Of a DNA stretch of 64,000 nucleotides, positions 24,140 to 32,975 are shown one piece after another; position 1 is the stretch's first letter; each line of letters starts with the position of its first letter. This DNA comes from CATQHW01 sp965215345 (GTDB lineage Bacteria; Spirochaetota; Spirochaetia; SZUA-6; Bin103), in the NCBI GenBank assembly GCA_965215345.1, contig CBDCDL010000002.1:186001-250000 (forward strand), in the 5' to 3' direction. Both the position numbers and the translations under genes were made by a program. The notes under the pieces are model-generated. The model was not told the origin of the DNA. It saw only the letters and a program-made list of their open reading frames with translations, and did not search any database.

Positions 24140-24975
24140 GAGTGGTCGAACGGACCGATCAGGTGCGCTCGTTCGTGCGCGCCGTGGGTCGGCCGACGGT
24201 CGGCCTGGTCGCGACGCTGGGCGCCCTGCACGCCGGACATCGGTCACTGGTCGAGCACGCCCGTGCCGCCGGTGACACGGTGGTGGGGACGCTGTTCCTC
24301 AACCCCACGCAATTCTCCGAAGAGGCCGACCTGGAGTCCTATCCGCGCACGCGGGACGACGATCTGGCGCTGTTCCGCGACGCCGGAGCCTCCCTGGTGT
24401 TCGCGCCGCGGGTGCAAACGATGTATCCGCCGGGATTCGACACCACGGTGCTGCCGGGACGCGCAGGCGTTCGGCTGGAAGGCGCCGGGAGGCCCGGCCA
24501 CTTCCGTGGTGTCTGCACGGTGGTGGCCAAGCTGCTGAACATCGTCACGCCCGCGCGCGCCTACTTCGGGCAGAAGGACGCGCAACAGGTTGCCGTGCTG
24601 CGGCGCATGGTCGCCGATCTCGACATCGACGTCGAACTGGTCGTCTGCGCGACGGTTCGCGACCATGACGGCGTGGCGCTGAGCTCGCGCAATGCGTTGC
24701 TCACCCCGGAACAGCGCGCCCGCGCGGTCGCGATCCCGCGGGCCCTTGAGGCATGCCGGGCGCGGTTCGGCGCCGGCGAGCGGGATGCCGAGGCGCTGCG
24801 CGCGGTGCTCCGCGACCGGCTGTGCGGCAGCGTCGATCTGGAGTACGCGAGCGTCGCAGATCCGGACACGATGGCGGAACTGGACACCGTCGCACGCCCG
24901 GCCGTGGCGTCGGTCGCCGCCCGGGTGGGCGACGTGCGGCTGATCGACAACGTGCCGCTGGAGCCGGTGAGCTGA
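24136..24975 (+). CDS. panC: Pantothenate synthetase
   Basis: ATP-dependent ligation of pantoate and beta-alanine. The 279-aa protein has the adenylate-forming HIGH-like motif as ALHAGHRSLV, TLFLNPTQF, the pantoate-binding VCTVVAKLLNIV, FGQKDAQQVAVLRRM and the KMSKS-like LSSRNALL. Length is standard. It is coupled to panB (ATGA) and coaX (TGATG). No panD (aspartate decarboxylase) is visible in the window. Confidence 0.96.
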   Translation: MRVVERTDQVRSFVRAVGRPTVGLVATLGALHAGHRSLVEHARAAGDTVVGTLFLNPTQFSEEADLESYPRTRDDDLALFRDAGASLVFAPRVQTMYPPGFDTTVLPGRAGVRLEGAGRPGHFRGVCTVVAKLLNIVTPARAYFGQKDAQQVAVLRRMVADLDIDVELVVCATVRDHDGVALSSRNALLTPEQRARAVAIPRALEACRARFGAGERDAEALRAVLRDRLCGSVDLEYASVADPDTMAELDTVARPAVASVAARVGDVRLIDNVPLEPVS

Positions 24976-25781
24976 TGCTGCTCTGCATGGACATCGGCAA
25001 TACCAACATCGTGCTCGGGACCTTTCCCCACGACGCAGCCGAGCACGCCGTTCCCGCCGCCACGTGGCGGCTGTCGACCCGCGCCAACGCGCAGGCCGAC
25101 GAGTACGCGGTGCTGCTCCGGCAGCTCCTGCAGTTGGAGGGACTGACGGAGGAGGCGATCGACGCGGTCGCGATCGCCAGCTCGGTGCCGGCGGTGCAGG
25201 GCGTGTTCGCCACGCTGTGCCGCAGTCGGCTGGGACTGGAACCGCTCATCGTCGGCGTCGGCGTCAGGACCGGCGTGCGCGTCCGCTACGACAGCCTGCG
25301 GGACGTGGGCGCCGACCGCATCGTCGACGCGGCGGCGGCGTTCGCCGAGCACGGCGGCCCGATCTGCGTGGTGGACTTCGGCACCGGAACCACCTTCGAC
25401 GCGATCGACGCGTCCGGCCAGTACCTGGGCGGGGCCATCGCCCCCGGCATCGAGATCGCCGCGGACGCGCTCGCGGAGCGCGCCGCCAAGCTGGGGCGCA
25501 TCGAGCTGGTGGCGCCGCCTCACGCGATCGGGACCAACACCACGCACGCGGTGCAGTCCGGGCTGATCTACGGCTACGTGGGCCTGGTGGAAGGCATGGT
25601 GGCGCGCTTCCGGGCAGAGCTCGGCGGCAGCGCGTACGTGCTGGCGACCGGCGGGCTGGCCGACACCATCGCGCCGCTGACACGGGTGATCGACGCCGTC
25701 GATCCGTGGATCACGTTGAAGGGGCTGCGCCTGACCTGGAACGCGAACGTGGGCCGTGCCGGGACGGAGAGGAAGACGTGA
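24975..25781 (+). CDS. coaX: Type III pantothenate kinase
   Basis: Phosphorylates pantothenate, first step of CoA synthesis. The 268-aa ASKHA-fold protein starts MLLCMDIGNTNIVLGTF (phosphate-1 loop), has VGADRIVDAAAAF, the phosphate-2 motif VVDFGTGTTFDAID, GGAIAPGIEIAADAL and a C-terminal ATGGLADTIAPL. CoaX rather than CoaA is what spirochaetes normally carry. The start shares its first base with the panC stop; the stop overlaps coaBC as GTGA. Confidence 0.95.
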   Translation: MLLCMDIGNTNIVLGTFPHDAAEHAVPAATWRLSTRANAQADEYAVLLRQLLQLEGLTEEAIDAVAIASSVPAVQGVFATLCRSRLGLEPLIVGVGVRTGVRVRYDSLRDVGADRIVDAAAAFAEHGGPICVVDFGTGTTFDAIDASGQYLGGAIAPGIEIAADALAERAAKLGRIELVAPPHAIGTNTTHAVQSGLIYGYVGLVEGMVARFRAELGGSAYVLATGGLADTIAPLTRVIDAVDPWITLKGLRLTWNANVGRAGTERKT

Positions 25782-27025
25782 ACGACGGCGAGGACGCCGT
25801 GAACGCCGCATTGCAAAGCCCGTTCGCCGGTCGGTCGGTGCTGGTGTGCGTCACCGGCGGCATCGCGGCCTACAAGGCGGCTGCCCTGGTCAGCGAGCTG
25901 GTGCAGCTCGGCATCCGCGTGCGCGTGGTGATGTCGGCCGGAGCCCGCAGGTTCATCCAGCCGCTCACCTTCCAGGCGATCACCGCCGAGCGGGTGGTCA
26001 CCGACCTGTTCGATCCCGAGCACGCGGGCGTGCAGCACGTCGAGCTTGCGACCGCCCACGATCTGGTGGTCGTGGCGCCGGCGTCTGCCAACACCATCGC
26101 CCGCCTGGCCCGCGGCGCGGCCGACGACGTGGTGGCGGCGACCGTGCTGGCCAGCCCGACTCCGGTGCTGGTGGCGCCAGCGATGGAGAGCACGATGTGG
26201 GAGAAACCGCCGACGCAGCGCAACGTCGAGCAAATCGCCGCCGACGGGATGACCATCGTTCCGCCTGCGACCGGCCGGCTGGCGTCCGGCGCCCACGGAG
26301 TCGGCCGCATGGCCGAACCCGCGTCGATCACCCGGCACGTCCGCCACGCCCTGGGCGCGCACGGCGACCTGGCCGGCCGCTCCATGCTGGTCACCGCCGG
26401 CGGCACGCGGGAGGCCGTGGACCCGGTGCGAACGCTGACCAACCGCTCGTCCGGCCTGATGGGCCGCGCCCTGGCGGCGGCAGCGCGCGACCGCGGCGCC
26501 GAGGTCATCCTGGTCACCACCGCCTCCGCCGAGACCGAGCCCGGCATCACGCCGGTGGATGTCGAGAGCGCCGCCGATGTGGCCCGCGCCGTCAAGGAGC
26601 ACCTGCCGGGCCGGGATGCGCTGATCATGTCGGCAGCGGTCGCCGACTTCCGTCCCTCGGCGCCCGCGGAGGCCAAGATCAAGAAGGCGGGACGGCCCGG
26701 CCTGACGATCGAGCTGGAGCCGACCGACGACATACTGGCCTCGCTTGCGGCCGGCGGCGACGGCTGGCAGCGGCCTCCGGTGGTGGTCGGCTTCGCCGCC
26801 GAAACGGAGCGGCTCCTGGAGGGAGCACGCCGCAAGCTTGCGACGAAGCGGCTGGACCTGATCGCCGCCAACGCGGTCGGCGCCGACCGCCGGCCGTTCG
26901 GCGCCGCCAAGGTGGCCCTGACGCTGATCGATCGCACCGGGAGCGAGGAGCCTCTGCCGGAGGTGACCAAGGAACGGGCGGCGCACCGCCTGCTGGATCG
27001 GGTGGCGGCGCTGCTCGGCCCCTGA
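25778..27025 (+). CDS. coaBC: Bifunctional phosphopantothenoylcysteine decarboxylase/synthetase
   Basis: Two consecutive CoA steps. The N-terminal flavodoxin-like CoaC part (about residues 1-185) has VCVTGGIAAYKAA, catalytic His87 in QHVELATAHDL and PAMESTMW at about 134-141; the C-terminal CoaB part has VTAGGTREAVDPVRTLTNRSSGLMG and ADFRPSAPAEAKIKK. Two CoaC positions are unusual: the Asn of PxMNxxMW reads Glu137, and the Cys of the flap motif (usually LACG) reads Ser170 in GRLASGAHGVGR. Such substitutions occur in some lineages, so loss of function is not implied. The GTG start overlaps coaX (GTGA). Confidence 0.93.
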   Translation: MNDGEDAVNAALQSPFAGRSVLVCVTGGIAAYKAAALVSELVQLGIRVRVVMSAGARRFIQPLTFQAITAERVVTDLFDPEHAGVQHVELATAHDLVVVAPASANTIARLARGAADDVVAATVLASPTPVLVAPAMESTMWEKPPTQRNVEQIAADGMTIVPPATGRLASGAHGVGRMAEPASITRHVRHALGAHGDLAGRSMLVTAGGTREAVDPVRTLTNRSSGLMGRALAAAARDRGAEVILVTTASAETEPGITPVDVESAADVARAVKEHLPGRDALIMSAAVADFRPSAPAEAKIKKAGRPGLTIELEPTDDILASLAAGGDGWQRPPVVVGFAAETERLLEGARRKLATKRLDLIAANAVGADRRPFGAAKVALTLIDRTGSEEPLPEVTKERAAHRLLDRVAALLGP

Positions 27026-27028
27026 AGT

Positions 27029-27063
27029 CCGGCTCCTTCGCCCCGCCGGCTCCTTCGGCCCCG
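27029..27063. repeat. Short tandem repeat between coaBC and tatA
   Basis: CCGGCTCCTTCGCCCCG (27029-27045) is followed by the same text with one extra G (27046-27063) and then a degraded third start (CCGCTACTTCGCC). It fills almost all of the 41-bp gap between the convergent coaBC and tatA stops. Same class of intergenic 16-19-bp duplication as at 3272, 34282, 57568 and 61161. Confidence 0.85.
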
Positions 27064-27066
27064 CCG

Positions 27067-27276
27067 CTACTTCGCCCTGTCGTCGGCCTCCGCCGCGTCC
27101 TGCAGCGCCTTGCGGTCGGCTTCGGCGCCGTCGGCATCCTTCTGGCCGGTCGTCAGGCCTTTCTCGAACTCCGCCTTGGCGCGGCCGATCGAGCGCGCGA
27201 ATCGCGGGATCGCCGAGGCGCCGAACAGCACCAGGACGATCACGCCGACGATCAGTATCTCCGGATGACCAAGCAT
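27067..27276 (-). CDS. tatA: Sec-independent protein translocase TatA
   Basis: A 69-aa subunit forming the protein-conducting oligomer of the twin-arginine translocon. One membrane helix (about residues 6-21, EILIVGVIVLVLFGA), the hinge SAIPRF, an amphipathic helix (ARSIGRAKAEFEKGL) and an acidic tail are visible. Start ATG 27276; an AGAGG lies about 8 nt upstream. It follows tatB by 13 bp. The convergent gap to coaBC holds a short tandem repeat. Confidence 0.88.
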   Translation of the reverse strand: MLGHPEILIVGVIVLVLFGASAIPRFARSIGRAKAEFEKGLTTGQKDADGAEADRKALQDAAEADDRAK

Positions 27277-27289
27277 GCTTGCTACCTCT

Positions 27290-27595
27290 CTACCGCGTCC
27301 CGGATGAGGTCCTCTCACTATACCCCTGTCCCGCGTCCGCGTCTTCCTCCGCCGGCCGCGTCTGCATGGGGTGAATCTCGTCGTCCTGCGGCGCAGGCCC
27401 GGAGCGCTCCGCGTCCGCCCGTTCCAGAGCCGCCCCGAGCTGGCGCATCTCCGCCCTGGCTCGCGCGGACATGGTCTGGACCCGCCGCACGACCCGTCCG
27501 ACGGTGCGCGCCGCACGCGGCAACTCGCTGGGCTTCACGAACAGCACGACAATCAGCGCGATGATGCCGATCTCCCAGAGCCCGAGTCCGAACAT
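27290..27595 (-). CDS. tatB: Sec-independent protein translocase TatB
   Basis: A 101-aa TatA/B-family protein beginning MFGLGLWEIGIIALIVVL; Glu8 inside the membrane helix and the F-G-x-G-x-x-E start are TatB-like. KPSELPRAARTVGRVV is the hinge and amphipathic helix, followed by a long charged tail. With TatC it would form the receptor for folded twin-arginine precursors. The start shares one base with the tatC stop (TGATG). Confidence 0.85.
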   Translation of the reverse strand: MFGLGLWEIGIIALIVVLFVKPSELPRAARTVGRVVRRVQTMSARARAEMRQLGAALERADAERSGPAPQDDEIHPMQTRPAEEDADAGQGYSERTSSGTR

Positions 27596-28356
27596 CAGCC
27601 GTTTCCGAGCCTCAGGATGCGAGCGATCAGGATCGTCAGGAAGAACATCGCCACCATCGGCAGCGCCAGACCGATCTGCGACACGACGTCCGGAGGCGTG
27701 ACCAGGGCCGCCACCGCGAAGATTCCGACGATCGCGAACCGGCTCGCGCGCAGCAGTGCGCGGCGGGTCACCACGCCGCTGCGCAGCAACAGAAGCAGCA
27801 CCACCGGCATCTGGAACACGAGCGCGAACATCAACAGGATCTGCAGCAGAAAGAACACGTTGCGGTCGTAGCTCAGCAGTATTCCCACCCGCTCCGGGAT
27901 GAATCCCGAACCGGTAAGAAAGTCGACCGACAACGGCAGCACCTGGTGGTACCCGTAGAGAAACCCCGCGCAGACCAGGACCATGCTGGCCCAGAGCGCG
28001 GCCGCGATCACCCGCCGCTCCTTGCGCTGCAGGGCGGGAAACACGAATCGGATCCCGTTGTAGGCGTGCACGGGCAGCGATGCGACGACCCCGGCCAGCA
28101 GGGCCACCTTCATCCGCACCAGGAACCCCTCGAACAGCGAGGTCGCATACAGCTGCTGCTCGCCGAGCCGCTCCTGGATCGCCGCCAGGGGCGCGAGCAG
28201 CAGGTTCAGGATCCACTCGTAGAACCCGTAGCAGACCCCGGCGGCCACCAGCGCGGCGAGCACGGATACGATCAGCCGCCGCCGCAACTCTTCGGCGTGC
28301 TCCAGGAACGTCATGTGGCGTTCGGGCGAGCGCAGCCGGGTCGCGGTGGGGCTCAT
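27595..28356 (-). CDS. tatC: Sec-independent protein translocase TatC
   Basis: A 253-aa inner-membrane protein with six spans, the twin-arginine receptor. Visible family texts are MTFLEHAEELRRRL at the cytoplasmic N-terminus, FEGFLVRMKVALLAGVVASLP, PALQRKERR and the C-terminal VTPPDVVSQIGLALPM. It overlaps ccsA upstream (ATGA) and tatB downstream. Its location after the cytochrome c assembly genes suggests joint export of redox proteins. Confidence 0.95.
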   Translation of the reverse strand: MSPTATRLRSPERHMTFLEHAEELRRRLIVSVLAALVAAGVCYGFYEWILNLLLAPLAAIQERLGEQQLYATSLFEGFLVRMKVALLAGVVASLPVHAYNGIRFVFPALQRKERRVIAAALWASMVLVCAGFLYGYHQVLPLSVDFLTGSGFIPERVGILLSYDRNVFFLLQILLMFALVFQMPVVLLLLLRSGVVTRRALLRASRFAIVGIFAVAALVTPPDVVSQIGLALPMVAMFFLTILIARILRLGNG

Positions 28357-30371
28357 CCCCGCTGGACCGTCGGCGCTCTCGGCTTCCGCACAGCCGCGCC
28401 GGACGGGTGCCGCAGCCGGCGGCGGACAAGCAGGGCGATGGCCGAGAGGAATACGACCTCGATCCCCCCGTAGACCAGAAGGCCCGGAAGCACCCCCTCG
28501 GTGAACCCGTAGGAGTGCAGGCCCACGCCGAGCTCGTTGATCCCGAACCAGGCGAGCATCACCACCATGATGCCGATCACCGAGCCGACCGCCATGCCGT
28601 AGTCACCGATCATCTTGCCGAGACGCGCGTGGAACAGAATCGCGCACCACAGCACGATCATCAGTGCGCCGTTCTCCTTGGGGTCCCATCCCCAGAAGCG
28701 CCCCCACGACTGATCGGCCCAGATCCCGCCCAGCATGGTGCCCGCGAACGACAGGATCAGCCCGAACGCCAGAGCTCCGAACAGCAGCCGGCAGGTGGGT
28801 CGCAGGCGCGAAGGGTCGCCGCGGGCCTCGACGTACTGGAACAGGTAGACGTGCCCGACGAAGCCCGCGAAAACGCAGGCGCAGTAGCCGAGAGTGATCA
28901 CCACCACGTGCGTGGACAGCCAGAAGTTCGTATCCAGGACGGCCTGGAGCTGCCGCAGCGTGTCGCCCTCGGCCGCGAACTTGCCGGAGATCCACAGCAG
29001 CAGGAACCCGATCGCCATTCCGCTGACGGCGCCTACACGATTGCCCCGGTAGCGCAGAAACAGACCCGCTCCGGCCGCTCCCCAGGACACGAACACGAAC
29101 GTCTCGTACAGCGTGGTGACCGGCGGCCTGCCGCTGATGATCATGCGCAGCAGGATGCCGGCGGTGTGGATGACGAAGCCCAGCGCCAGGACGCCCACGC
29201 TCGCCCGCTCGGGCAGCGGGCGTACGACCAGCACCGCCAGGAGCGCCAGCGCCGTGGCCAACAGGTAGGTCCAGCGGGCGTAGGAGAGCGGATCGACCCG
29301 CCGGTAGAACAGCTCCAGAGCGGGCCGGGGCAACACCATGGCGGTTCCCAGCCGCTCCTCCTGGACGCGCACGAAGGTCTGCGCCGCCAGGTCGAAGCGC
29401 GCCTGCCGCTCCTCGACGTAGGCCACCTGCAGGTCCCGGAGTGCGGTCAGCTCCTCGGCCACCATGGCCGTGATCTGCGGCTGCCCCAGAGCCTGCCACG
29501 GGCTCAGCCAGCGCTCGCCGTCGGGCGTCATCATCGGGATCAGCGGCAGCGGCAACGTGCCGTAGGTCTGATCCCAGAGGCGCACGTTCCGCACCAGCCG
29601 CAACAGCGTCGCATCGGTCGCATCGAGCGTCCCGGAGCGGCCGTGCTGGTCGATGGCGGCGGCGGCGCGCTCCTCCAGCAGCGGCCGCCGAAGGGCCAGA
29701 TCCAGGTAGCTGTACGGGCCGACCGCGGGCAACTGCAGGATCTCCGCGGCCTGGTCCGAGTCGACGAAGAACGCCTGTTCGTCGGGATAGGTGAAGCCGA
29801 AGGCGGCGAGCAGCCCGGAGAACTCGACCAGATTGTTCCAGACGCGGATCAGCTCGCGCTGCACCGGGCTGCGCTCCTCGGCCGGCAACCCGGACGCCAG
29901 GCCGGCCAGCGCCTCGAGCTCGACGGCCCCTGCCCGCAGCTCCTCGAAGCTGTAGCGGGCGCGTCCGCGCGACGTCACGCCGATCGCCTCCAGCACTTCG
30001 GGGTTGTCGACCAGGAACACCTCGTCGCGATAGGTCTCCTGCGGCGCCAGCAGCACCCGCGCCAACCAGTCGATCGCGGTCTGCCCGGCATACCGCTCGC
30101 GGCCCGAATAGCGCAGCAGCGTATTGCGCGCGTAGCTGTCGAGCGGTTTCGGCCGCCCGTCCTCGATCACCAGCAGCGGCCGGAGCGCCTCGGCGCTGGC
30201 CAGCCACGGCTCGGGCGGAACGTACCCGGTCGCGCGGTCACCGCGCCCGAAGCGTCCGATCATCGATACCGCCAGCACTCCGAGCACCGCCAACAGACAG
30301 AGCAGGAGAATGCGGGTGGAATGCGTCATGCCGGCGGCGGACCCGATCGGCGGGGCTGCGTCCGCGCTCAT
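28353..30371 (-). CDS. ccsA: Cytochrome c biogenesis protein CcsA (System II), large form
   Basis: Haem handling and ligation protein of System II cytochrome c maturation. The 672-aa product has an N-terminal anchor (LLLCLLAVLGVLAVSMI), about 300 residues of extracytoplasmic domain and a C-terminal multi-span part with the tryptophan-rich haem motif WGRFWGWDPKENGAL and haem-ligand histidine candidates in STHVVVITLGY and LFHARLGKM. ATG 30371 overlaps the resB stop (ATGA); the frame upstream of it is shadow. The extra N-terminal domain is longer than in classical CcsA. Confidence 0.9.
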   Translation of the reverse strand: MSADAAPPIGSAAGMTHSTRILLLCLLAVLGVLAVSMIGRFGRGDRATGYVPPEPWLASAEALRPLLVIEDGRPKPLDSYARNTLLRYSGRERYAGQTAIDWLARVLLAPQETYRDEVFLVDNPEVLEAIGVTSRGRARYSFEELRAGAVELEALAGLASGLPAEERSPVQRELIRVWNNLVEFSGLLAAFGFTYPDEQAFFVDSDQAAEILQLPAVGPYSYLDLALRRPLLEERAAAAIDQHGRSGTLDATDATLLRLVRNVRLWDQTYGTLPLPLIPMMTPDGERWLSPWQALGQPQITAMVAEELTALRDLQVAYVEERQARFDLAAQTFVRVQEERLGTAMVLPRPALELFYRRVDPLSYARWTYLLATALALLAVLVVRPLPERASVGVLALGFVIHTAGILLRMIISGRPPVTTLYETFVFVSWGAAGAGLFLRYRGNRVGAVSGMAIGFLLLWISGKFAAEGDTLRQLQAVLDTNFWLSTHVVVITLGYCACVFAGFVGHVYLFQYVEARGDPSRLRPTCRLLFGALAFGLILSFAGTMLGGIWADQSWGRFWGWDPKENGALMIVLWCAILFHARLGKMIGDYGMAVGSVIGIMVVMLAWFGINELGVGLHSYGFTEGVLPGLLVYGGIEVVFLSAIALLVRRRLRHPSGAAVRKPRAPTVQRG

Positions 30372-31513
30372 GGCGACTCCGGCTCGGCGGTGCGGCGCCG
30401 GCGCCCGGGACGCACCAGCGTCTGGATGAAGTGGACGATCAAGCCGATGCTGATCACGGCGGTCGCGACGTACGGCACGATGCGGCCGCGGTTCTCCACC
30501 ACCGCCAAGGTCGAGTAGGCGGCGCCGGTGGCGTCGAACTCGTAGGACGCCTGATAGAAGGTGAAGCCTCCGAAACGAAGCGGCTTGTTCATGGAAATAC
30601 GCACCGGCCGCCGCGTGCCCGGCGCCTCGACGATGACGTCGCTCTCGAACGAGCGCGGGGTGTCGGTGCCCGGGTAGAACTCGGCCCGGAAATCTTGCAG
30701 ACCGACGAGGGCCGGAAGCTCGTAGCGCATGCGGCGCAGGGAGAAGGAGTAGCGCGTGCCGCCCAGGGTCAAGCCGGTCGGCGCCGGGTCCAGGGCCCAC
30801 AAGGCGAGTGAGGCGCGTTCCGAGCCGTTGCTGACGTGCAGGATGGCGCCCGGCTGATTCTCTTCCGGACGGACCGAGCGCCGCCGCGGCCGCAGTTCGG
30901 CGATGCCGCGGGCGTTCAGGAACGGGCTGCTCCGGCCCTCCGCCGGCAGGTAGGCGTCCGCGCTCGCGTGGTTCTCTTCTACCAGGATGGTCAGGCCGAG
31001 CGCCGGCAGGGTCACCTGATCGCCGGGAGCGAGCTGCCGCAGGTCGACCGCGCTGACATCGCGGCTCTCGGCCCCCTCGCGCCACGCGGCCACTTCCCAC
31101 TCGTGGTAGTCCTCACTGGTGTTGCGCCGCTCTCCCTCCTGCAGCCGGAGGAAGGACTCCTGTGCGAAATAGGAGGTGAAGAACATGCCGAAGAACATCG
31201 CGAACATGCCGAGGTGAATGATCAGGATCCCCACCCGCGACCATCGATACACGAAGCGGACGGCGGTGACCGCCACCAGGTTGACGAACAGCACCCAGAG
31301 CACGAGTTGAGCGCCGGGAAGCGGCACGATGCCGCCGACCAACGTGATCCAGGCTCCGAAGTAGCGCTGCTGGGCGTCGTACAGGCCGTGCGACACCTGA
31401 TGAAAGGTGCCGAGCAGGGTCAGCAGGAACAGCAGCGCCAGGGAAACGACGGTGACGCGCAGGTCTATGGCGACCCTGAGCAGCGGGCTGCGCCTGATCG
31501 CCTGAACCAGCAT
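30368..31513 (-). CDS. resB: ResB-like cytochrome c biogenesis protein
   Basis: A 381-aa membrane partner of CcsA in System II haem delivery and apocytochrome binding. Spans are seen at about residues 18-37, 62-84, 92-113 and a final one near 345-365, with a periplasmic domain of about 220 residues between the last two. ISMNKPLRFGGFTFYQASYEFD is the characteristic C-terminal ResB text (the N-K-P and Y-Q-x-S-Y elements). It starts 5 bp after a lipoprotein gene and overlaps ccsA. Confidence 0.9.
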   Translation of the reverse strand: MLVQAIRRSPLLRVAIDLRVTVVSLALLFLLTLLGTFHQVSHGLYDAQQRYFGAWITLVGGIVPLPGAQLVLWVLFVNLVAVTAVRFVYRWSRVGILIIHLGMFAMFFGMFFTSYFAQESFLRLQEGERRNTSEDYHEWEVAAWREGAESRDVSAVDLRQLAPGDQVTLPALGLTILVEENHASADAYLPAEGRSSPFLNARGIAELRPRRRSVRPEENQPGAILHVSNGSERASLALWALDPAPTGLTLGGTRYSFSLRRMRYELPALVGLQDFRAEFYPGTDTPRSFESDVIVEAPGTRRPVRISMNKPLRFGGFTFYQASYEFDATGAAYSTLAVVENRGRIVPYVATAVISIGLIVHFIQTLVRPGRRRRTAEPESP

Positions 31514-31518
31514 CGGCG

Positions 31519-32142
31519 CTACTCCCGGCTCCCGTACCCGCCGGTGGAGGATCGCGGGCCGAGGGAGCTCAGGAGCTCGATGAACGCTGCGCGCTGCTCG
31601 CCCAACACGCCGGCCGGCGCCTCGGCCTTGACGAACATCGTCTGCCCGCCCGCGGACGCGATCGCCGCAAGGAACGCGGTCGCGTCGCGGCCGGACACGA
31701 GGGGCGTGAAGTCGAAGAGCGTGAAATCGAGGTCGCCCCGTACGGAAGTCGCATCATCAAGGAGCGAGCGCACCCGCTCCGGAGGCAGATCGAGTCCGAG
31801 CTGCGTGAGCCAGCGCCGTACGTTCGCTTCCACGCCGCCGGCGTCACCGGTCAGCACGACCAAGGTGCTTTCCCCTCCGCCCGGCAGTCCGAAACGGGCC
31901 AGTCGCAGGCCGTCTCCCGGCAGCTCGTTCCAGTCGGCCGGGGTGACCCAGTGCCAGTTCACACTCTCGGCCGATCCGGCCTCGCCGCCGGTCGAATCGA
32001 ACACGGCCCCGACCGGCGTGGGCGCCACGGTCACCTCCCGGTAGGTTCGGATCTCGACCCTGCGGTCGCAGCCCGCGAGCGCCAACAGCGCCAACAGCGT
32101 GACCGCGAGGAGGACGGGCTTCCGTCGAGTGGTCGAACCCAT
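31519..32142 (-). CDS. Lipoprotein encoded next to resB-ccsA
   Basis: A 207-aa predicted lipoprotein: basic start (MGSTTRRK), hydrophobic core and a clean lipobox LALAGC at about residue 25. The mature part has VNWHWVTPADWNELPGDGLRLARF and a GQTMFVKAEAP segment. Proteins like this, of unknown role, are sometimes found just upstream of ResB/CcsA genes, so it may act in cytochrome c assembly (inference). ATG 32142 is chosen at the signal peptide; the frame extends 14 codons upstream without a better ribosome site. Confidence 0.75.
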   Translation of the reverse strand: MGSTTRRKPVLLAVTLLALLALAGCDRRVEIRTYREVTVAPTPVGAVFDSTGGEAGSAESVNWHWVTPADWNELPGDGLRLARFGLPGGGESTLVVLTGDAGGVEANVRRWLTQLGLDLPPERVRSLLDDATSVRGDLDFTLFDFTPLVSGRDATAFLAAIASAGGQTMFVKAEAPAGVLGEQRAAFIELLSSLGPRSSTGGYGSRE

Positions 32143-32209
32143 GAACCCGCAGTTCAAGGTAGGGCCAGCCGCGGATCGGTTCAAGCGCAGGCGCGAGGCC
32201 CGGCGCCTG

Positions 32210-32509
32210 TCACGGGGTATCGATGTCCGCCAGGGGACATACCGCAGTCACGCTGGATCGCGGCACGGATACGCTGGGATACTGCTTCCAGACTCCGTAC
32301 TCGGCCGCTCTGGCAAGGTAGGCCGCTTTCGTGACACCGCCGGCGCCCTCCTCGTGCGACGCCGCGTCCAGCAGCAGCAGGGCACCGTCGCGCTCTTCGA
32401 AGAACCGGCCGACGTATACCGGCCCGTCGGTGTCGACGACGACGGTGATCCCATGCAACTCGCCGAGGTGCCGGTGCTCGGGCGCCGCGAACGGCTGTCG
32501 CTCACCCAT
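32210..32509 (-). CDS. Small conserved-looking hypothetical protein
   Basis: A 99-aa soluble protein with no signal peptide. The visible text HGITVVVDTDGPVYVGRFFEE then GALLLLDAASH suggests a small beta-rich fold. A strong Shine-Dalgarno (GGAGGAG) lies 8 nt before ATG 32509, which both supports coding and decides the start. A second frame over the same DNA (32248-32538) has the Ser/Arg-rich composition of a shadow. Function not recognised. It lies between a bacilliredoxin and the lipoprotein gene of the cytochrome cluster. Confidence 0.7.
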   Translation of the reverse strand: MGERQPFAAPEHRHLGELHGITVVVDTDGPVYVGRFFEERDGALLLLDAASHEEGAGGVTKAAYLARAAEYGVWKQYPSVSVPRSSVTAVCPLADIDTP

Positions 32510-32547
32510 CCCGGGATCTCCTCCGCCCGACGTGGCAATCGCCCTGT

Positions 32548-32967
32548 TCAATCGCAATGACGGTCGAACACCTCTCTCAGGTCGGCGGCGATGGACCGCG
32601 GGTCGCGCCCTTCGATGCGATGCCGGGGGAACAGGTGCACCAGCTCGCCGTCCCGAAACAGCGCGAATGAAGGGCTTGAAGGCGGATAGTCGGCAAAGTA
32701 GCTGCGCGCCCGGTCGGTCGCGTCCAGATCCTGTCCGGCGAACACGGTCCCGACACGCTGCGGCTTGGGGTCCTGCTGCAGCGCCAACGCCACCGCGGGC
32801 CGGGCACTGCCGGCGGCGCATCCGCATACCGAGTTCACCACCAGGAACGCGGTTCCTTCCGTGCTCTCCATGAACCGGTCCACGTCTTCGGGAACCATAA
32901 GCTCGGTGACGCCGATGCGCGCGAGCTCGTCACGCATGGGCTGCACCAACACGGGGTCGTATGGCAT
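32548..32967 (-). CDS. BrxA/BrxB family bacilliredoxin
   Basis: A 139-aa thioredoxin-fold protein of the YphP/YqiW (DUF1094) family, which removes bacillithiol from oxidised proteins. The active site is the family's CGC: VNSVCGCAAG with Cys48 and Cys50. TVFAGQDLDATDRARSYF and the C-terminal LFRDGELVHLFPRHRIEGR are typical. It implies that this organism uses bacillithiol or a similar thiol. Start ATG 32967; it follows uppS by 8 bp. Confidence 0.92.
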   Translation of the reverse strand: MPYDPVLVQPMRDELARIGVTELMVPEDVDRFMESTEGTAFLVVNSVCGCAAGSARPAVALALQQDPKPQRVGTVFAGQDLDATDRARSYFADYPPSSPSFALFRDGELVHLFPRHRIEGRDPRSIAADLREVFDRHCD

Positions 32968-32975
32968 GGATTACC

